This document shows positions 57,217-64,000 of a stretch of 64,000 nucleotides of DNA, piece by piece. The stretch spans positions 83,123,135-83,187,134 of the forward strand of contig OY970822.1 in the NCBI GenBank assembly GCA_963853835.1, written 5' to 3'. The first letter of the stretch is position 1. Every line of letters begins with the position of its first letter. The translations under genes were made by a program, and so were the position numbers. This stretch comes from Calendula officinalis. Lineage: Eukaryota > Streptophyta > Magnoliopsida > Asterales > Asteraceae. The notes beneath the pieces are model-generated. The model was not told the DNA's origin. It saw nothing but the letters and a program-made list of their open reading frames with translations, and ran no database searches.

Positions 57217-58878
57217 TGTAACGACCCGAATTTTGTAAATAAATAAATTGTACAAAAATATGTTAAATAAGGATAATTCGTTTAAAGAACGTAGGAATTG
57301 GTTTCGTGTCGTTTGGACACCGTATGAGAAAGTTATGAGCGAAACCGGGTCGAACCAAAGATGAAAAAGTGCAGCCCTGCTGCCTAAGGGACTTCGCGTC
57401 GCGAAGTTGAGATCGCGATCGGGAACATTGGCCAGAGAGTTTGGCCTTTCGTCGCGAATAGTTCCCGCCAGCATAACGATCGCGAAGTATTGGAGAGACG
57501 CAAAATTCGCGTCGCGAACTTTGTTCGCGTCGTGATCTCCTATCTGGCAGCATTAAAGACGGGTTGAAGCTCATTTAATGCATTTTATAAACCCTAGTTT
57601 TCTTCTCTCGAGTTCATAGGCGATTTTGGGTGCAAACCATCATTTGGAGCTGATTTCTTCATCAAATCTTGGAGATTCTTGTTCCTAGTTGAAGATCTAA
57701 GGTAAATCTTCATCTCTCTTGTGTTATAAGTCTTAGATTCAAGTAGGGAAGCTTGAATCATAAACCCTAGTTATGGATTTGTTCATGAATGGTTAAATGG
57801 AAGTGAAATAACTTAGATCTATGGTATTTTGCCAAGGAAAATGTGGTCATGTTTTGGATACACGAAAATGTGGTGATTTATGAACTTAGGGTTTGGTGAT
57901 TTTGGGGAAAATGGTGCTAGTAGTTAGCTAGCCATGGACTATGTAGTTAGTATTGATAAATGATGCAAACCATTGTATTGGTTTTGATAATAGGTTACCG
58001 ATTGGTGGATTTGAGGCATTCAAATCTTGAGAAGTGATATTGGTGTTCAAGGAACACAACATTGGATAAGCTTGGCTAAGGTGAGTACATGTGACTTTTA
58101 AACTGGGTACATAGCTAGTAAATGTTTTTATGATCTAATGATTTGTCGAGTCTTTAAGTAATTTAGTCATTTATGTGATTTATGATGAATTGCTTGTTAG
58201 ATAACGAAATGATTGATTTATTGAGAAATGATGGAGCTATAAGCTCATAACGATAAAAGATAAGTAATGATGATGATGATGATGATGATGATGTCCCTAG
58301 GGCCGTAGTAGATTGGAGGCATTCCGGTTACTACGGTACCTTAAGGTTAGTGGTAGATTGGAGGCATTCCGATTACCCAATACCTATGAGTCCCGGTAGA
58401 TTGGAGGCATTCCGATTACCGTGGAAATGATGGTCTTGATAGATTGGAGGCATTCCGATTATCTTGACATTGGCCAATGATGAAAGTGATAAAGTGACCC
58501 AAAACAAACTTAGTAATATTATTTTAAGATTTAATGATATTATTTGACTATTTGTTTATCGGGTCTAAAACCCATGTATCTCACGAGGCAATTTTGTCTC
58601 ACGTACTATGTTTGTGTTTTTGCTATGTACTCAGGTTCGGGATCGAAGATCTAGGAGGCCCGTTTAGAAGAGGCCTTGTTGAGATTAGCTCGGTGTTGAT
58701 GATTAGAGTCCTTATCCTATGGTTAAGATATAATTTGTAACACCGTTTTTGTAACTCTGATAATCTCGAACAAGAAACCTTTTCGTTTTTGTAAAACTGG
58801 TATTTGATGTTGATACAATATTATGTATTTTTGAATTAAATGGTATTTAAATGTTGTTTTGAAAATTGAGGTGTTACA
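57217..58878 (+). repeat. 3' LTR of the young Tekay-like element
   Basis: Same length as the 5' LTR (offset 6518 bases) and identical in every part compared. It is followed by the target duplication GCTAC at 58,879-58,883. Confidence 0.97.
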
Positions 58879-58883
58879 GCTAC

Positions 58884-60311
58884 TTCCCGATTGTGAAGTG
58901 GAGGTTCACGTCGTGAACTCCCCCCGTCTGGCAATTTTTCTGCATTTTACTAGTATGCCAAAACCGAATGGGAAAATATGGAGATACGAGTTGTAGGTTA
59001 ATTCCACTCACCTTTCAATCCTCGATTTCCTTAACTCAGTGAGCTAGTATCACTGAGTCTCCTTCCCGGTTCCTGTAACAAGTATACCTAGTTAGTGATC
59101 AATCCACCGAAATGTCAAAATTGACAATTTTAACAAACCGCAACCTAAGGTTCATAAAATACACATTTTATGACAACACCAACTTGTATAACAAATACAA
59201 CCCACCAAATAGTCATTTATAACCATATAAACCGTTCTACCACTAATTCATCCAAACGGGCCAAAAACCCGAACATGACCAAATCACTTCCACATTTCCA
59301 TCAACTAGCACATAACTTCTAAACTAGCAATTCACCATAATCTAGCAATTCTATCGAGTTCATAACTATCACAATAACATGTAACATACTTGCATAATCT
59401 CTAGTTAACCATTTTGATCCAAGCACTAACTAGATCAAATCACACAATCATCTATACTAGGTTTTCACCATCCCTAACTTACCAAACATGATTTCTCAAC
59501 CCAATAAACCATTTCAACCATTCAAACAACTAGAAATCCAAGATTCAACAAAACCCACCTTCAACATCCACCATTAATGGAGGTTGAAGGTGATTTTCAC
59601 CAAAACTTGTCTTTCTTCCATAATCTACCATACATATGATGTAAAAGCTTGCATAAACACATAAAGCAACATCCATATCAAGATTCAACCACAAAACACT
59701 AGGAATCATAAACCCTAGTTCATACCAAAGCTCAAGAACAACATGAACAAGTAAAGGAGAAGATGCAACTTACTTCTAAGCTTCTCCTACACAAACTTTA
59801 GTGTAGAATTCAGACCCTAGCACAAGAGATCACCAAGAACAAGCAAGGAAAGCTCAAGAACAAATATGGAGTTTAAAGAGAAAGCAATGGAATAGTGTGT
59901 GTGTGTGTGTGTGTTTGGATAATGAGTTCAAAGAATAAAGGTAAAACAAAAGAGATCTCCCTCTCTAGGTCCGGCCAACACAAGGGATTGGGGCCCATTG
60001 TGGTCTTTTTTTCCACTTTTAGCAGTATACGTCTGAAAAGTCCCTTTCGTAATTAATTTAATTAAAATAGCAAACGGACTCCAATTTTAAAAACAAAAGC
60101 ATTTTCAGAGACGAAATTTAACAAAGAATCTAAAGATGTAAAAATCATATTTTCGTTCCAAATATATCACAAGTCGGGTATTTTAACCCCATGGTTAAAA
60201 TACCGCAAAAGACAGAAGGCTAATTAATTTAACTAAGCATTTAATAAGATAATCATTTAATAAGATACCTTAAGGTCAATAAACTATTAGGCCGGGTTTT
60301 GGGATGTTACA
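58884..60311 (-). mobile_element. 3' LTR of the old Tekay-like element, proximal part
   Basis: On the minus strand the LTR begins TGTAACATCCCAAAAC at 60,311, right after a purine tract (complement of 60,313-60,325, AAGTGGGGGAGAG). About 370 bases align with the solo LTR start near 15,750-16,110. A GT microsatellite lies at about 59,895-59,914. Interrupted at 58,883 by the young element. Confidence 0.92.
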
Positions 60312-60323
60312 ACTCTCCCCCAC

Positions 60324-63300
60324 TTAGGAAGATTCCGTCCCCGGAATCCCGTCTCGATCAAATAAGGAGGGATAACGTTCCCGCATGTCGGCCTCGGTCA
60401 CCCATGTCATATCCGCACCCAAACTGTGCTTCCACTTTACCAAAACCATAGAAATTTGTTTCTTTCTCAATTTCGTCACCTTTCGGTCCAATAACTCCAC
60501 CGGTTCCTCGACAAACCTCTTTTTCGTATCAACCCGCAACTATTGCACCGGGAGAATTTGGCTCGGATCTTAGATGTTACACTTTCTCAAATAATAAATG
60601 TTGTAAGTGTTGTGTATTGCCGACAACTCCGGGGGTAACTCGAGTGTTACCGATTGAGAATTCACCACCTTACTAATTCGAAACGGCCCAATAAACCTCG
60701 GGGCCAACTTCCGTCGTTTACCAAAACGAATGACACCCTTCCAAGGTGAAACCTTCAAATAAACCATCTCATTTTACGAGAACGTAGCGGGTCTACGCCT
60801 CGGATCGGCATACATCTTTTGTCGGTCGCGGGCGGCTTTCAACTTTTCTCGAGCAATTGCAACTTTATCCGCGGTCATTTGTACAATATCGGGTCCTGCA
60901 TATTGTTTCTCGCCCGCTTCAAACCAACACGTCGGGGTTCGACACCGACGCCCATACAACATCTCGTACGGTGGCATCCTAATACTTGAGTGGTACGAGT
61001 TATTATAAGCAAACTCAATCAACGGTAGGTGGGAATCCCACGACCCACCGTACTCCAACACACAAGCCCGCAACATATCTTCAAGTGTTTGTATCGTTCT
61101 TTCCGATTGCCCATCGGTTTGGGGATGATACGTGGTACTCAAATTCACCCGCGTCCCCAATTCTCGTTGCAAGCTATTCCAAAAATTTGAAGCAAAACGG
61201 GGATCCCTATCGGACATGATAGAAATCGGAATACCATGTCGAGATACCACTTCATCGATGTATAATTTCGCCAATCTACTAAGTGAGGCGGTCTCACTAG
61301 TAGCCAAGAAATGAGCACTCTTCGTTAATCGATCAACTATAACCCAAATCATATCGTGACCCCTTTATGTACGCGACAAATTGGTCACGAAATCCATAGT
61401 AATCCGATCCCACTTCCACTCGGGAATCGGTGATTGAGTTAAAGTTTCATAGGGATTTTGGTGTTCGGCCTTCACTTGAGCACAAATATGACATTGGCCC
61501 ACATAACGGGCAATGCCGGTCTTCATCGTTGGCCACCAATAAAGTGCTTTTAGATCATTATACATTTTCGTGCTACCCGGGTGAACCGATAACCGAGAAT
61601 TGTGAGCCTCGACTAAAATCAATTCCCGCAAACCCCCGAGTAACGGTACCCACACCCGAGATTGATACGTCTTCAAACCCCGAGAATTTTCTTCTAAAAC
61701 ATCCTTCCACTTTAACAAAATCTCGGTCTTCAAATTTTCAACATTCAAGGCTTCCGTTTGTGAAATCTTCAACCGGGACACCAATTCCGACAAAATTTCC
61801 ATCCTCATAAATTGTACCCGCCCCGAATTCCCTTTCTACTTAAGGCATTGGCCACCACATTTGTCTTTACGGGATGATATCGAATTTCACAATCGTAATC
61901 TTTAATCAACTCTAACCATTTTCGTTGACGCATATTCAATTCCTTTTGCGTGAACACGTATTGTAAACGTTTATGATCCGTACAAATTACGCACTTAGTA
62001 CCGTATAAATAGTGTCTCCATAGTTTTAGTGCAAAAACCACCGTCGCCAACTCCAAATCGTGAGTCGGATAATTTTTCTCATGATTTTTCAATTGCCTCG
62101 AAGCATAAGCAATAACCCGATCTCGTTGCATTAACACGCAACCCAAACCCGCAAGTGAAGCGTCACAATAAACAATAAAATCCTCCGGGCCTTCGGGTAA
62201 GGCAAGAACCGGAGCTTGACATAATAGTTGTTTTAGAGTTTGGAAGGACTTCTCGTGCTCACCACCCCACCGAAGCGGTACATCCTTACGGGTCAACCTC
62301 GTCATGGGACCCGCTATCTTCGAAAAATCTTTAATAAACCGGCGGTAATAACCCGCCAAACCCAAAAAACTCTTTATATCGGCTGGGTTCCTTGGAGCAA
62401 CCCAATTTATAACCGCTTCGATCTTTGCCGGGTCCACCTTGACTCCATTCGAACAAATAACGTGACCCAAAATGTGAACTTCTCGAAGCCAAAATTCGCA
62501 CTTCGAGAACTTCGCATACAATTGTTCCCGCTTCAACGTTTCTAACACTTGCCTTAAGTGTTTCTCGTGTTCTTTTTCGGTCTTGGAATAAATTAAGATA
62601 TCGTCGATGAACACAATAACGAACTTGTCGAGATAAGGCCGACAAACTCGGTTCATCAAATCCATAAATATCGCGGGAGCGTTAGTCAACCCAAACGACA
62701 TGACCAAGAACTCGTAATGACTGTAACGAGTTCGGAACGCCGTTTTATGAATATCGTTTTCATGAACCCGAACTTGGTGATAACCAGATCTCAAATCGTT
62801 CTTTGAGAAATAAGAAGACCCTTGGAGTTGATCAAATAAATCGTCAACACGTGGCAAGGGATACCGATTCTTTACCGTTCTCTTATTCAATTCCCGATAA
62901 TCAATGCACATACGAAGTGCACCATCTTTCTTTTTCACGAATAAAACCGGAGCTCCCCAAGGTGAGGAACTCGACCGAATAAAACTCTTATCCAATAAAT
63001 CTTGGATTGAGTCATCATTTCCCGGATTTCGGACGGTGCTAAACGATACGGTGCTCTAGCCACGGGATTGGCACCCGACACCAAGTCAATTTTGAATTCT
63101 ACCTCCCGAACGGGAGGTAACCCAGGCAAGTCTTCGGGAAACACCTCCGGGTATTCCGAAACCACCCGGAGATCACCAACCACTTTCTTTTCCTTTTTCA
63201 CATCGATCACATAGGCCAAAAAAGATTCACATCCCTTGGTCAAGGACTTACGGGCCTTCATCATGGATATAATGGGTATGGTCGGGGTCGCACGGTCTCC

Positions 63301-64000
63301 CCGGGCCACGACGTGTGACCCGTCGGGTAAAAGAAAGGTAATTAACTTTTGGTGACAATTTATGTTGGCCTTATTGACACTTAACCAATCCATACCTAAG
63401 ACCACATCAAAGCCGGATATCGGCATAACAAGTAAAAGAATCGAAAATTTCACGCCATCAATATCAATACTAGCCCGGGACACGGATGTCGTGACCAGAA
63501 CCATTTCACCATCGTCCACCTCTACCTCTAGAGGTGTCGCGATCAAAGAAGTAGGCAATTTCAATTTGTCACAAAAACTCTTTGAGGAAAACGAACAATT
63601 AGCACCCGAATCAAATAATACGCGAGCGGGTATGAAGTTTATTAGAAACATACCCATGATGACATCATCGGTAGTGGTGGCATCCTCCACCGTCATCTTG
63701 AATGCCCGACCCGTAGGTGGCGAATGACCTTTCCTCTTTTGACCTCCCGACGAAGCCGCTCCCCTGCCCGAACCCGAACCTTTCTTTGTTGGACAATGCA
63801 TGGCCCTATGACCCTCTTTTTGACAATTCCAACATACACTATTTTTCAACTTGCACTCCGACGACTCATGCCCGTGTTGCCCACACTTGATACACCGTTT
63901 AGTCTGGGCCGTACACGGACCGATATGAGAGGACTTACACGGTAGGCACCACGGATTCTTTTGGTTGGAGCCTTGAAGTATTTTCTTTACATAATAATTA
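60324..64000 (-). pseudogene. Old Tekay-like element, internal region (gag end to chromodomain), running off the right edge
   Basis: Reads leftwards from the window edge. Gag zinc knuckles CIKCGQHGHESSEC and CWNCQKEGHRAMHC (about 63,820-63,905) are followed by protease (ARVLFDSGANCSFSS, then GFDVVLGMDWL in the same frame). Reverse transcriptase (FVIVFIDDILIYSK) and RNase H (IVYCDASLAGLG) lie in 61,805-62,995, integrase (HPGSTKMYNDLKALYWWP, SDRDPRFASNFW, PQTDGQSERTIQ) in 60,774-61,808 and the chromodomain-like end (VLVKWKHSLGADMTWV) in 60,324-60,539. Lesions: frameshifts at about 63,010 and 61,830; in-frame stops at about 61,365, 60,774, 60,570 and 60,540. It is inactive and clearly older than the nested element. 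Its 5' LTR lies beyond the window. Confidence 0.93.

Larger units (their letters stand above)
50699..58878 (+). mobile_element. Young full-length Tekay-like Ty3/gypsy element (8180 bp)
   Basis: Two LTRs of 1662 bp each, in which I found no difference on comparing most lines, and perfect 5-bp duplications GCTAC (50,694-50,698 and 58,879-58,883). It carries an initiator-Met tRNA primer site, long gag-protease and pol ORFs, and a polypurine tract AAGGGGTAGATAG just before the 3' LTR. The order protease, RT, RNase H, integrase, chromodomain-like end identifies a chromovirus, and the long LTRs suggest the Tekay/Del lineage. The only coding lesion seen is one extra A in the protease region. It is nested in the LTR of an older relative. 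Confidence 0.97.

Overview
This is nuclear DNA of a flowering plant, almost certainly a eudicot. The evidence is GT-AG introns, plant-specific gene families (DUF247, EB1C-type end-binding protein, plant RER1, VFB/SKIP2 F-box) and a high density of plant LTR retrotransposons, MITEs and SINEs. Family placement is not secure; an asterid such as a composite is my guess only.

Host genes that look intact are few and widely spaced: a DUF247/UPF0481 protein (5.4-6.9 kb, +), RER1 (7.3-8.8 kb, -), the microtubule plus-end protein EB1C (22.8-24.5 kb, -), mitochondrial ribosomal protein mL54 (27.3-28.6 kb, +), cytosolic asparaginyl-tRNA synthetase (39.6-42.3 kb, +) and an FAD-dependent oxidoreductase (43.6-45.7 kb, -). 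They are ordinary housekeeping or regulatory genes and do not form a pathway. Three host-gene relics lie between them: a VFB/SKIP2-type F-box pseudogene (11.4-13.0 kb, -), VPS13 exons riddled with insertions (13.8-18.7 kb, +) and a class III peroxidase pseudogene (19.6-20.45 kb, -).

The rest is mostly mobile DNA. At 0-2.2 kb is a decayed Ty3/gypsy chromovirus pol. At 32.9-39.4 kb is a full-length Ty1/copia element with 5-bp TSDs, LTRs of about 315 bp and an unusual leader holding a promoter-like segment and a 53-residue hydrophobic ORF. From 49.9 kb to the right edge an old Tekay-like gypsy element lies on the minus strand. A very young relative (50,699-58,878; LTRs of equal length with no difference that I could find; TSD GCTAC) is nested in its 3' LTR. 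A solo LTR related to the old element, with TSD TTCAG, sits in the VPS13 relic at 15.75-18.55 kb. MITEs with recognisable target-site duplications (8-bp hAT type, TA Stowaway type, TTA-like Harbinger type, possible 9-bp type), a foldback element, two SINEs and a Helitron-like terminus fill most of the spacers.

I found no new multi-gene system. The most distinctive signals are the gene-like leader of the copia element, the nested young/old Tekay pair, the serially hit VPS13 relic, and a near-consensus mitosis-specific activator site upstream of EB1C.
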